From positions 4,590,501 through 4,654,500 of the forward strand of contig NZ_CP112998.1 in assembly GCF_026625565.1 (NCBI RefSeq): a stretch of DNA of 64,000 nucleotides, in the 5' to 3' direction. The notes under the pieces were generated by a model that saw only the letters and a list, made by a program, of their open reading frames with translations, made no database searches and was not told the origin of the DNA. Shown piece after piece: positions 17,328 through 25,780 of the stretch. The position numbers and the translations under genes were made by a program. The DNA comes from Dyadobacter pollutisoli. GTDB lineage: Bacteria; Bacteroidota; Bacteroidia; Cytophagales; Spirosomataceae. Within the stretch, counting starts at the first letter, position 1, and every line of letters begins with the position of its first letter.

Positions 17328-18848
17328 ATGAATCTCCTCAGGCGCGTTTTGGCTCCCATTTATTTCCCGCTCCTGTTCAGCTTACCGTTTTGCTTCATGG
17401 CTTGCTCAGGTAACATTGATGAACGGGCCCGCGAAGTGGGAAAACCTTTGGTCACCAAGTACTGCGGGAACTGCCACGTAGTACCTGATCCTGGTTTGCT
17501 TGATAAAAAAACCTGGATCACCAGCGTGATTCCGGCGATGGCCGAACAACTTGGAATAGAGGTTTTGCAGGACAACTTTTACCTCCACGGAAAGCAGTCT
17601 GTGATTTCACATGCTGATTGGTCCAAAATCCTGAAATATTATGAAACACTGGCTCCTGATACATTACTTGCCAGCAAAACAGACTCCAAACTCCGCAACG
17701 ACTGGGCAGTTTTCAGCCTCTTAAAACCCAAGGAACAACCTGACCTGATCAGTAGTACTATGCTGGTTGCCATTGATACCGCGACGAAAAATATCGTTAC
17801 CAGCAACTCCGAAAAACCTGGCCTGTACCGGTTCGATAATGATTTCCATCCAAAGGGAATGACGCCATTACAATCTGTAGCGATTGACATTTACTTTCCA
17901 CCCAAAGCTACCGAACCCGACATTGTGACGTGTATGGGCGGCATGCGTGCGCTTGATGGTACCCTCGGGCAGATCACGGCGATTGATAAAAAACGACAAC
18001 AAAAGCCGCGAATGTTATCCTCAGAAATGATCCGGCCCATCCAAAGTACGCCCATCGATTTTAATAACGATGGACTGATGGACTACGCTGTCTCCGCTTT
18101 CGGGCATAACCGTGGCGGCCTATACCTGTTGAAACAGCTATCCGACCATACCTTTCAGAAAGTGCCCGTTCGGGAAATACCAGGTGCAACGATGTCCCAT
18201 ATACGCGATTTCAATAGGGATGGCTGGCCTGACATTATAACCCTTTTTGCACATGGTGACGAAGGGATCTGGGTATTTCTCAACGACCGAAAAGGTGGCT
18301 TCACGGCCAGGAATCTGCTGAGATTCCCTCCCGTTTATGGATCAAGCAGCTTTCAGTTGGCTGACATGAATCATGATGGCAAGGAGGATATCGTCTACAC
18401 CGCCGGCGACAACAGCGACTATTCCCGAATTTTGAAGCCATACCACGGACTGTACATTTTCATACAATCCGGTAATTTTGAGTTCAGACAAAGCTTCTTT
18501 TATCCCATCAATGGTTGTACCAAAGCAATGGTTTCTGACTTTGACAAAGACGGCGATATCGACATAGCCACCATCGCTTTTTTCCCTGATCTGAAAAATA
18601 AACCCGAGGAGACTTTCACATACTTTGAACAAAACAATGCTGATAAGACTTTCAGAGCCAATGCTGTACCTGTTCACCGCGACGGACGGTGGATCTGCAT
18701 GGACGTCAATGATTTTGACGGGGACGGCGATGATGACATTATTTTGGGAAATTACTCAAAAGGTTTTCTCAATCAGGAGCATGTGCAACCCAGCTGGAAT
18801 GTACACCTGCCTTTTATCGTTTTGAAAAATAAGACCATTCAACCCTGA
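17328..18848 (+). CDS. lipoprotein with CxxCH haem motif and FG-GAP repeats
   Basis: Encodes 506 residues. The lipobox Cys is near residue 26 (F-M-A-C). Straight after it, Y-C-G-N-C-H (Cys46, Cys49, His50) is a c-type haem attachment motif in a short cytochrome-like region (V-V-P-D-P-G-L-L-D-K-K-T-W). The rest, from about residue 160, has at least five D-x-N/D-x-D-G-x-x-D motifs of an FG-GAP beta-propeller (D-F-N-N-D-G-L-M-D, D-F-D-K-D-G-D-I-D and others). It is probably anchored in the periplasm or on the surface and may carry electrons or sense ligand; neither can be shown. It is divergent from susC and converges with the next gene two bases away. Confidence 0.85.
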   Translation: MNLLRRVLAPIYFPLLFSLPFCFMACSGNIDERAREVGKPLVTKYCGNCHVVPDPGLLDKKTWITSVIPAMAEQLGIEVLQDNFYLHGKQSVISHADWSKILKYYETLAPDTLLASKTDSKLRNDWAVFSLLKPKEQPDLISSTMLVAIDTATKNIVTSNSEKPGLYRFDNDFHPKGMTPLQSVAIDIYFPPKATEPDIVTCMGGMRALDGTLGQITAIDKKRQQKPRMLSSEMIRPIQSTPIDFNNDGLMDYAVSAFGHNRGGLYLLKQLSDHTFQKVPVREIPGATMSHIRDFNRDGWPDIITLFAHGDEGIWVFLNDRKGGFTARNLLRFPPVYGSSSFQLADMNHDGKEDIVYTAGDNSDYSRILKPYHGLYIFIQSGNFEFRQSFFYPINGCTKAMVSDFDKDGDIDIATIAFFPDLKNKPEETFTYFEQNNADKTFRANAVPVHRDGRWICMDVNDFDGDGDDDIILGNYSKGFLNQEHVQPSWNVHLPFIVLKNKTIQP

Positions 18849-18850
18849 TC

Positions 18851-20002
18851 CTATTCATCCCGCTTCCAATCCGCAGGCAGTAATGATGAAAAGCGGTCAT
18901 TACCCAGATCTCCGGCAATTTCAAAACCCATCGGCATTACCACCCAGCCTTGCGGTGTCACCACCATATAGCCCTGCGGTAAAGTGATTTGTGTATACGC
19001 GTAACCCATATCCGAGTATGGCGAGCGACCTCTTTTGTTCATATTGAAAACTTCCAGCTGCGTCATGGACACTACCAAACGCTCCGTTTCCAGCTCGCCG
19101 GGACGTACCAGTCGCATACCGCGCACCGCCTCAATGCGGTTGTGAACATGGTTGCTCAGCATATTCAACCCATTCGTGCTGCGGACGGACTTGAACATTC
19201 GCATTGAATCCGGGATGACCTGATAAACCTTGAACCCCTGCTCCTGTAGGCTATCCGAAACCATACTCGCGATCAAATGTTTCAGCGACCCCTGATATGC
19301 GACCTTTTGATTGGCCCGCCATAGTTTCTTCTGCGCATTATCCTTCGGCACCAGCAATTCAAAACGGGTACTGCCTCCGTAATAAACCTTGCCATTGAAA
19401 TAATCGAAATCGTCCAGATCCTGGTGAATGCGGTAGCCCAATGCATAGTTTTCGATGATGAGGGGCTTGGTAGTTTGAGCACCCAAATGACCGTCATCGT
19501 CTTCTGAAATGCGCAATACTTCCGGGTTCATGATCTTGCACAGCTTACTGAACTTGCTGTTACCCAACAATTCCCTGGTGATTATTTTCAAATGTTTTTC
19601 ACGCTTTTTGTTCTTTCTGGCATAAACGGTTACGCCCTGCAGCTCCATGCCTTCTTTCAATTTGAACAAAACGGTTTTTACGCCGGGCTGCTCAAATCGC
19701 AATGTCTGCTTCACCGTTTCGTAGCCCAGAAACGACACCGCCATTTCAAGGTTACCAACTGTCAGATTGGTGAGTTTATAGTTTCCATTCTCGTCAGCAT
19801 TCGTCCCGATCGTTGAATTGTTGACAAAAACATTCGCAAATGGTAGCGGTTTGCCGGTTTTTTCATCCGTTACCTTTCCTGTCAATGTAACTGTTCCCGC
19901 CTGTTGTGCAAAACTGTGGGTCAATGCAAACAGCTGTATCAAAGCAATGAGCAGGGATCTAACGAAGAATGTATGGTTGCAAAAATTCAAAATCGGGTAC
20001 AT
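18851..20002 (-). CDS. exported protein with carboxypeptidase-regulatory-like domain
   Basis: Encodes 383 residues. A signal peptide (about 10-33, ending H-S-F-A-Q) is followed by a CarboxypepD_reg-like beta-sandwich at about 38-120 (G-K-V-T-D-E-K-T-G-K-P-L-P-F-A-N-V-F-V…G-N-Y-K-L-T-N-L). The C-terminal 260 residues have no motif that I recognise, but proteins of this layout are common in Bacteroidota near outer-membrane receptors. Unlike SusC, there is no plug or barrel. It is expected to be periplasmic or outer-membrane-attached. The substrate is unknown. It lies downstream of the third SusC/SusD operon but beyond that operon's terminator, so it is likely a separate transcript. Confidence 0.8.
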   Translation of the reverse strand: MYPILNFCNHTFFVRSLLIALIQLFALTHSFAQQAGTVTLTGKVTDEKTGKPLPFANVFVNNSTIGTNADENGNYKLTNLTVGNLEMAVSFLGYETVKQTLRFEQPGVKTVLFKLKEGMELQGVTVYARKNKKREKHLKIITRELLGNSKFSKLCKIMNPEVLRISEDDDGHLGAQTTKPLIIENYALGYRIHQDLDDFDYFNGKVYYGGSTRFELLVPKDNAQKKLWRANQKVAYQGSLKHLIASMVSDSLQEQGFKVYQVIPDSMRMFKSVRSTNGLNMLSNHVHNRIEAVRGMRLVRPGELETERLVVSMTQLEVFNMNKRGRSPYSDMGYAYTQITLPQGYMVVTPQGWVVMPMGFEIAGDLGNDRFSSLLPADWKRDE

Positions 20003-20077
20003 GTAAGGTTTCAGCGCTTTTCATTCCAAAGATAAATGAGGAGTTTGTAAACTACTGAATATGTACCACGATTGTTG

Positions 20078-20111
20078 AAAACATTTCGGCCCATGACGGG
20101 CCGAAATGTTT
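20078..20111 (-). terminator. strong terminator of the third susCD operon
   Basis: Fourteen-base-pair stem AAACATTTCGGCCC/GGGCCGAAATGTTT with a five-base loop; on the minus strand it ends in TTTTC. The upstream arm touches the stop codon of the small lipoprotein gene. Confidence 0.85.
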
Positions 20112-20586
20112 ATGGTTTGGTTTTTAATGTCACATTCTTCTGCGAGGACGCCAGGCCATTATTCCCGATGGCTTCGGCAAAGATCACCAATGTCGTGTTT
20201 TTAGATTTTGGCGCGGTAACCGGAATCTTCATTACATAATTTCGAAGTTCCGTGTCATACTTCTGGGTACCTGCGGGAGTTGTGCTCACCAGCGTCTGCG
20301 CACCTGATGTGGTCGCCGCCGAGTATATCTTAAACTCTTTCAAAGGAATTTCAGAGGTATACTCGATATTGACCATAACCGTTGTCATTGAATCGACTGT
20401 GATGCCTGGCTGCAAGACTCCCGCGGCCGAAAACACCTTTTTATCGCCCAGCCACAGTACCGAGATTTGCGGCACCTTACCATTACTCACCAATAGATCC
20501 TCAAATAGATCCGGTTCTTTATAACAGCCGGTCAATACAAATGCGGCTGAGAGAATGGCGAAAATCACTTTCATGTATTTCTTCAT
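20110..20586 (-). CDS. small lipoprotein, third gene of a susCD operon
   Basis: Encodes 158 residues. The signal sequence ends L-T-G-C (lipobox Cys near residue 21), followed by Y-K-E-P-D-L. The mature part is beta-rich with no catalytic motif and looks like a single immunoglobulin-like domain (S-E-I-P-L-K-E-F-K-I-Y-S…; Y-V-M-K-I-P-V-T-A-P). It follows susD by 38 bases and precedes the operon terminator, so it is probably a surface accessory lipoprotein that works with the transporter. A second start at residue 5 is possible. Confidence 0.75.
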   Translation of the reverse strand: MKKYMKVIFAILSAAFVLTGCYKEPDLFEDLLVSNGKVPQISVLWLGDKKVFSAAGVLQPGITVDSMTTVMVNIEYTSEIPLKEFKIYSAATTSGAQTLVSTTPAGTQKYDTELRNYVMKIPVTAPKSKNTTLVIFAEAIGNNGLASSQKNVTLKTKP

Positions 20587-20624
20587 TTTGCTAAAATTTA
20601 AGTCAATGGATTGAATTTCAACTG

Positions 20625-22040
20625 CTACTTATTCAGCAACCACATCGGTGTCTCAGGATCTTTCTGATTCGCCTGCACCGTTTTGGAATTCCGGGTGATC
20701 TCTGAATCGGGGTACCTCATGCGCTGGATCCGTTTTCCACCCAAGTCAGGATTAACATTGGTCGGCATTGGAAAATCCAGATAATCGTATTTCCTGATGT
20801 CCGTCCAGATGTCCCCGATCAGCAGCATCGATTTGAATTTCTCAGTAATAATGTGTTTCAACGTCAGTTTCGACGCACTCACATTCACCACGGGAGCTTT
20901 CAGGTAAGTTTCAATATCAGCGTCGGCCACACCCACTTTTTTCATATTGGAAGTGATGAGTTCAAGGTATGCCGCATAGGCGTCAGCATTGGAAGCGCCT
21001 GCCAGCAGAAATTTGGCCTCGGCTTCAATCGCCTTCGTCTCCGAATAAGTCATCATTACCAGCGGCGACTGAATGTTCGAATGCCACGCTTTCGCAGTCA
21101 GATCCACCGTGGAGCCACTTCCCGAACCAGGTATCACGCCGGAGTATACGGTCTGGTTATTTTTCAATGATATTACCTTTGAAATACGCGGATCCTGAAT
21201 TCCCTGGACGGCACCATTCATCAAATCGACAAAAGTGTTGGTAAAAGTGACTGACAAATTGCTCGTCGTGTTCGGTATCGCCACGCGGCTATACCAGGGG
21301 CTCAGGTTTTTGGAATTGTATTGCAGCTGAAAATCGTCAGCATTACTTTTCATCCCGTTTTGCAAAGCAGTAATCGCTGCCTGGGCAGCCTGTTGCGGAT
21401 TTTTATTAGATAAATGCATCGCATAACGTGCCTTCAATGAGTATGCGAGCTTCATCCACTTAGCTGTATCACCATTGTAGATCAGGTCATCGGCGGCTGG
21501 TTTGGTACCTGTGTTTTTGGCCAGTTCTGTAATCGCTTCATCCAGCAGCTTTTGAATGGTGGCATATATCTGCTCCTGCGTATCATAGGCGGGTGAAAAG
21601 TTCTTCTGATCGGCCTGCGAATAAGGCACATTCTCCCAGTTTACGGTCGCCAAACCGAGGTTATAAGCCATCAGCGTTTTGGCAATACCTACATAAGCCG
21701 AAGCACTTTCAGCCTGTCCTTTTTGCAAAATAACATTGAGCTGTGGAAAAACATACAGGTACAGGTTCGACCAGCCGATCGTGTTGTCCGTCTCAGCGTA
21801 AGTGTCGGTACCGTTGGCACCAATGGCATTTCCGAGCTGCTGCGCATACTGGCAGGCAACATAGGCTTGCTGATAACTTGCCTCAGCAGTGTAAAATTGG
21901 GCCGTTGGCAGCAATTCCTGCATCGTGGCATCGCCTTTCAATGTTGAATCCACATTCACATCCAGGAAGTTGTTGCAGCCCGACAATGTAATCAGTGCGC
22001 CGACCAGCAGCAATGAGAATATTTGTTTGATATTTTTCAT
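20625..22040 (-). CDS. SusD-like lipoprotein (SusD/RagB-like subgroup 2)
   Basis: Encodes 471 residues with a lipobox (L-S-G-C-N-N-F-L-D-V-N). It is shorter than the other two SusDs in the window and lacks their E-G-H-R-F-F-D-L motif. It instead has the pattern of the shorter SusD-like families: L-L-P-T-A-Q-F-Y-T, A-K-W-M-K-L-A-Y-S-L-K-A-R-Y-A-M-H-L and a late E-K-F-K-S-M-L-L-I-G-D-I-W-T-D-I-R-K-Y-D-Y. The role is ligand capture on top of the partner SusC encoded six bases upstream. The operon is a different lineage from the pair at 2.8-17 kb. Confidence 0.92.
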   Translation of the reverse strand: MKNIKQIFSLLLVGALITLSGCNNFLDVNVDSTLKGDATMQELLPTAQFYTAEASYQQAYVACQYAQQLGNAIGANGTDTYAETDNTIGWSNLYLYVFPQLNVILQKGQAESASAYVGIAKTLMAYNLGLATVNWENVPYSQADQKNFSPAYDTQEQIYATIQKLLDEAITELAKNTGTKPAADDLIYNGDTAKWMKLAYSLKARYAMHLSNKNPQQAAQAAITALQNGMKSNADDFQLQYNSKNLSPWYSRVAIPNTTSNLSVTFTNTFVDLMNGAVQGIQDPRISKVISLKNNQTVYSGVIPGSGSGSTVDLTAKAWHSNIQSPLVMMTYSETKAIEAEAKFLLAGASNADAYAAYLELITSNMKKVGVADADIETYLKAPVVNVSASKLTLKHIITEKFKSMLLIGDIWTDIRKYDYLDFPMPTNVNPDLGGKRIQRMRYPDSEITRNSKTVQANQKDPETPMWLLNK

Positions 22041-22046
22041 AGGATC

Positions 22047-25000
22047 TTAAAAATTAGCTGTTACACCCAACTGGAAACTTTTGGTGGCAGGGTTATTCCT
22101 GCCCACGAACCCAATCAGGTTGGTACCTGACCCGAACGTGAGCGCCTCGGGGTCATAACCTCTGAATGGTGTGTTCAGGAATAGGTTTGTTCCTGTAAAG
22201 CTGAACCTGACGCCTCCTGCAAAAACTGATTTTCCGATCAGGCTCTGCGGTAAAGCATAGTTCAAACTAACCGTGCGCAACCTGAACCAGGAACCATCCT
22301 GAATGTTGAACTCGGCAGAATTACCGAGATACCTCGCCGTGGAGGGATTGTAAAAAGCGTCATCCAGCACGACTGCCTTGGTATTGGGCACATAAGTAAC
22401 CTTCCCGTCAGCTGAGTTCTGCTCGGTTACTCCTTTAAAAACAACCTGTTCGTAACGCTTTTCCGTGATTTTAATGGAGCCGGCGCGGAATGCATTTCTT
22501 TCTCCCAGATCCACGACATCGCCGCCCTGCCTCCATTCCAGCAAGAATGACAGGCCCAGACCTTTGTAATTAAAGGTATTGGTAAGCCCCGCCGTCCAAT
22601 CAGGCAGCGCGTTGCCATACTGAGTAGTAACCAGGCTTGTAAGCGGATAACCATTGGACTGTATAATCATCTGTCCGTCCGGTGCCCGCAGATAGTCGAG
22701 TCCCCACAAGTCGCCCACTTTGCTTCCCTCCCGCACTTTCAGCACGCCGCGGCTGCCATTGTCGAAGTAGGAAATCTCTTCCAGTTCGTCCGGCATTTCA
22801 ATTACCCTACCCGACATTTTGGTAAAATTGAGAGACATGTCCCAATTGAATTTGCCGGTTTGCACGGGTTTGACCGAAACCAGTAATTCAACACCTTTAT
22901 TCCTGATCAGCCCAATATTGGTATAATAAAATGAATACCCCGATACGTTCGAAACCGGTGCCCGGACGATCTGATCCTTGCTGTCCATTGTAAAATAGGT
23001 CGCATCCACCATCACGCGGTTTCTGAAAAAACGCAGTTCGGTACCGAATTCCATAGAGGTAGTTCTTTCCGGTTTCAGATCATCGGCGGCAGTAGTAGAG
23101 CGCCGGACGTAGCCCGGTACCGTGTTACCAAAAGGAAAATTATCGGCCAGCTCATAATAAGCGCCTATCACATACGGATCCGTGCCCTTTCCCACCTGCG
23201 CCCATGATGCACGAAGCTTGCCGTAGGTCAGGACATTGTTCTTCGGAAGATTTTCGGTGAAAATATATCCCAGGCTGAATGAGGGATAAAAGAATGAATT
23301 ACTGGCCACAGGCAATGTTGAAACCATATCATTCCGGCCGGTAATGTTCAGGTACAACATATCTTTGTAACTCAGCTTGGCATCACCAAAAAAGCTTACA
23401 ATGCGGTATTGAAGCGGTGAATAAAAACGCTTTTGCTGGTTTCGATAGCTGCTGATTTCGTCCGTAAAAGGTGCTTTCCATCCTTCGCCACGTTCGTAGT
23501 AGCTGTTCGGACGTTTGCTATCGACCACAGAATTCCCAACCATCAGCGAGCCTGTCCAGTTTTCATTAAACTGCTTGCTGGCAGTCACATACAAATTGGA
23601 ATTGACCTCGCGGTAATTGATCGATTCTTTGATCAAAAACCCTTTCACGGCCGTACCAACATCAAAAGTACTGTCCACCTGGCGCTTTCGGTGCTCGTTG
23701 AATGCATCGTAGGTGAGCTGGTATTTCGCTGTCAACCAGTCCGTGATCTGGTAGTTTAATGTGAGATCGGCAATGTACCTGTTGACTTTATCAATCCTGG
23801 GGCTCTTTTCCACGAGATAACGCGGGTTGTCGGTGAAGCCGGGGAGCAGGTTTTTATAAGAACCGTCGGGATTCAGGTAATCATTTACGTCATAGGTATT
23901 AGGCCAATAGGACAATGCGCTGAAAATCGATTTATCTCCGGCAGGAGGCCGTTTTCCACCAGACCTGATGTAGTTAAATGACCCGGAAGCAGAGAATTTT
24001 TTGGTAAAATTATAAGTACCGGCAATTTTACCCGACGTCCTCGCAAAATCGGTGGTCGGCACAATTCCCTGTTGATAATTATGACCTACCGAAAAATAAA
24101 TGTTACCTTTTTCTGTTCCTTTGGTCAATGTGATATTGTTGTTGGTCCGAAAGCCTGTTTGGTAAAATCCCCGAAAGTTGTCGTAGATCTTATCCGTTGT
24201 ATTGTCAATGATCGACGGGCCAAATGACTGGTAGGGTGTCCTTTGTCTGATTTCCGTGGGCGAAATAAACTCTCCGAACCGTCCCTGAACAAAGCGCGTC
24301 TGAATGTCAGGAGATTTCCCCAGCACATCAACTCCGCTTGATGCTGAGACTGATACATTCAGCTTCCCGGATTTACCGCGCTTGGTAGTGATGATAATCG
24401 CTCCATTGGACGCTCGCAGTCCATACAATGCCGTCGCCGCGGGGCCTTTCAGCACGGAAATACTTTCAATGTCATCAGGATTAATGTCGGCTGCACGGTT
24501 GGTATTCGCAAATTGCTCCGACGCGCCGGGAGAGGCTGTTCCAGCGCTGGGAAGCGGGTTTCCGGCGGTGGTAGCATTGCTGATAATAATGCCATCGATG
24601 ACAAACAGCGGCTGGTTATCCGCGCTTCCACTCAATGATGTGATCCCGCGCAGAATAATGTTGACACCCGCTCCCGGTGCGCCACCAGAGCCTGTGATGA
24701 CCGCACCCGCAACCTTTCCCTGTAATGCCCCAATCATGTTGGGATTGCCCGAATTCCGGATCTCATCGGACTTAATAGACTGTACTGAGTAACCAATCGC
24801 ACGCTTTTCCTGCGTCTGTCCCAATGCAGTCACAACCACCTCGTCCAGCACCGACACGTCGGACTGCATGGTCACATTCATGACTTTCTGGCTGGTCACA
24901 TTCATTTCCACCCTTTTGAAACCTATAAAACTAAAAACCAATGTTCCGCCAGGAGTGACCGAAATACTGTACTCGCCTTTTTCATTCGTAGAGGTACCCT

Positions 25001-25163
25001 GCGAGGTGCCTTTAACACTCACACTGACGCCGGGAATCTCCGATCCGTTCTGATCCGTGACCTTTCCGGTTACGACAGCGTTCTGCGCTTTTGCATTCCA
25101 AAAAATCGTCAAAGTGAGCAAGACGACCCATAACTTGTTGTGAAGTAGTTTGTTCATCATCAT
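22047..25163 (-). CDS. SusC/RagA-family TonB-linked outer-membrane transporter
   Basis: Encodes 1038 residues; three Met codons in a row begin it, so the start may be 25163, 25160 or 25157. The signal peptide ends A-K-A-Q. The regulatory-like domain (G-K-V-T-D-Q-N-G-S-E-I-P-G-V-S-V) is followed by D-E-V-V-V-T-A-L-G and a plug with Q-P-L-F-V-I-D-G-I-I and T-A-L-Y-G-L-R-A-S-N-G-A-I-I-I-T-T-K. The barrel ends G-V-T-A-N-F. It is the first gene of an operon with susD (20625) and the small lipoprotein (20110). It is divergent from the BlaI-type repressor gene across 215 bases that contain the repressor's candidate operator, so shared control is possible but unproven. Confidence 0.96.
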   Translation of the reverse strand: MMMNKLLHNKLWVVLLTLTIFWNAKAQNAVVTGKVTDQNGSEIPGVSVSVKGTSQGTSTNEKGEYSISVTPGGTLVFSFIGFKRVEMNVTSQKVMNVTMQSDVSVLDEVVVTALGQTQEKRAIGYSVQSIKSDEIRNSGNPNMIGALQGKVAGAVITGSGGAPGAGVNIILRGITSLSGSADNQPLFVIDGIIISNATTAGNPLPSAGTASPGASEQFANTNRAADINPDDIESISVLKGPAATALYGLRASNGAIIITTKRGKSGKLNVSVSASSGVDVLGKSPDIQTRFVQGRFGEFISPTEIRQRTPYQSFGPSIIDNTTDKIYDNFRGFYQTGFRTNNNITLTKGTEKGNIYFSVGHNYQQGIVPTTDFARTSGKIAGTYNFTKKFSASGSFNYIRSGGKRPPAGDKSIFSALSYWPNTYDVNDYLNPDGSYKNLLPGFTDNPRYLVEKSPRIDKVNRYIADLTLNYQITDWLTAKYQLTYDAFNEHRKRQVDSTFDVGTAVKGFLIKESINYREVNSNLYVTASKQFNENWTGSLMVGNSVVDSKRPNSYYERGEGWKAPFTDEISSYRNQQKRFYSPLQYRIVSFFGDAKLSYKDMLYLNITGRNDMVSTLPVASNSFFYPSFSLGYIFTENLPKNNVLTYGKLRASWAQVGKGTDPYVIGAYYELADNFPFGNTVPGYVRRSTTAADDLKPERTTSMEFGTELRFFRNRVMVDATYFTMDSKDQIVRAPVSNVSGYSFYYTNIGLIRNKGVELLVSVKPVQTGKFNWDMSLNFTKMSGRVIEMPDELEEISYFDNGSRGVLKVREGSKVGDLWGLDYLRAPDGQMIIQSNGYPLTSLVTTQYGNALPDWTAGLTNTFNYKGLGLSFLLEWRQGGDVVDLGERNAFRAGSIKITEKRYEQVVFKGVTEQNSADGKVTYVPNTKAVVLDDAFYNPSTARYLGNSAEFNIQDGSWFRLRTVSLNYALPQSLIGKSVFAGGVRFSFTGTNLFLNTPFRGYDPEALTFGSGTNLIGFVGRNNPATKSFQLGVTANF

Positions 25164-25330
25164 TAGTTAGGTAAGATTAAAATGAATTTTACAATGTAAA
25201 TTGCAATTTTTCTACAAAAAGTAATACAAATACTACTCTATTAATTAACTTGGAGTAACATAATCGATACCATTTTTTCAAATTGCAACCCTACCCTATT
25301 TAGAATACGAAAGGTCAAAAAAGTAACATT

Positions 25331-25365
25331 ACTAGAAAAATAGTTTGTTAACTACAAAAATAGTT
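25331..25365 (+). promoter_or_regulatory. candidate tandem operator for the BlaI-type repressor
   Basis: Two near-identical 15-base units, ACTAGAAAAATAGTT (25331-25345) and ACTACAAAAATAGTT (25351-25365), repeat with a 20-base period. Each is an inverted repeat ACTA-N6-TAGT. They end 13 bases before the repressor start codon. BlaI/MecI-type repressors bind dyads of this kind as dimers and often control their own gene, so autoregulation is likely. Confidence 0.6.
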
Positions 25366-25378
25366 ATATGTTTGTCAC

Positions 25379-25747
25379 ATGGAACTGGACAAGCTTACTA
25401 ACAAAGAAGAAGAGGTGATGCAGGTGCTTTGGAATTTGCAAAGTGCTTTTGTAAAAGATATGCTCCCGCTTTTTACCGAACCGAAACTGCACTACAATAC
25501 GCTCTCGACCATTATCCGGAACTTGGAAGAGAAGGGTTATGTGGACCATCGACAATTTGGAAATACCTATGAATATTTTCCAATTGTGAGCCGTGAAGAC
25601 TACCAGAATCACTTTGTGCTCAACAAGGTGGTCGGAAATTACTTTAACGACTCTTACAAGGACCTGGTGGCCTATTTTGCCAAAAATGAAAAAGTAAGTC
25701 CTGATGATTTGCGCGAAATCATCAGGATGATTGAAGAAGGAGAGTAA
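25379..25747 (+). CDS. BlaI/MecI/CopY-family transcriptional repressor
   Basis: Encodes 122 residues. The N-terminal winged helix (about 5-75) has the family pattern L-T-N-K-E-E-E-V-M-Q-V-L-W at the start and Y-N-T-L-S-T-I-I-R-N-L-E-E-K-G-Y-V as recognition helix and wing. The C-terminal helices (about 85-120) would dimerise and hold the cleavage site used by the partner protease. The M56 protease gene begins 33 bases later, the standard partner arrangement. Known family members control beta-lactamase, copper or cell-wall stress genes. No beta-lactamase is encoded in this window, so the regulated genes here are unknown. Confidence 0.93.
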   Translation: MELDKLTNKEEEVMQVLWNLQSAFVKDMLPLFTEPKLHYNTLSTIIRNLEEKGYVDHRQFGNTYEYFPIVSREDYQNHFVLNKVVGNYFNDSYKDLVAYFAKNEKVSPDDLREIIRMIEEGE

Positions 25748-25780
25748 TGAATTGATGTTTCACCATTAAATCAAAACCTT

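Noticed and set aside
24304..24792. 162-codon plus-strand frame within the third susC
   Set aside because: Antisense to the conserved plug domain, which explains its length.
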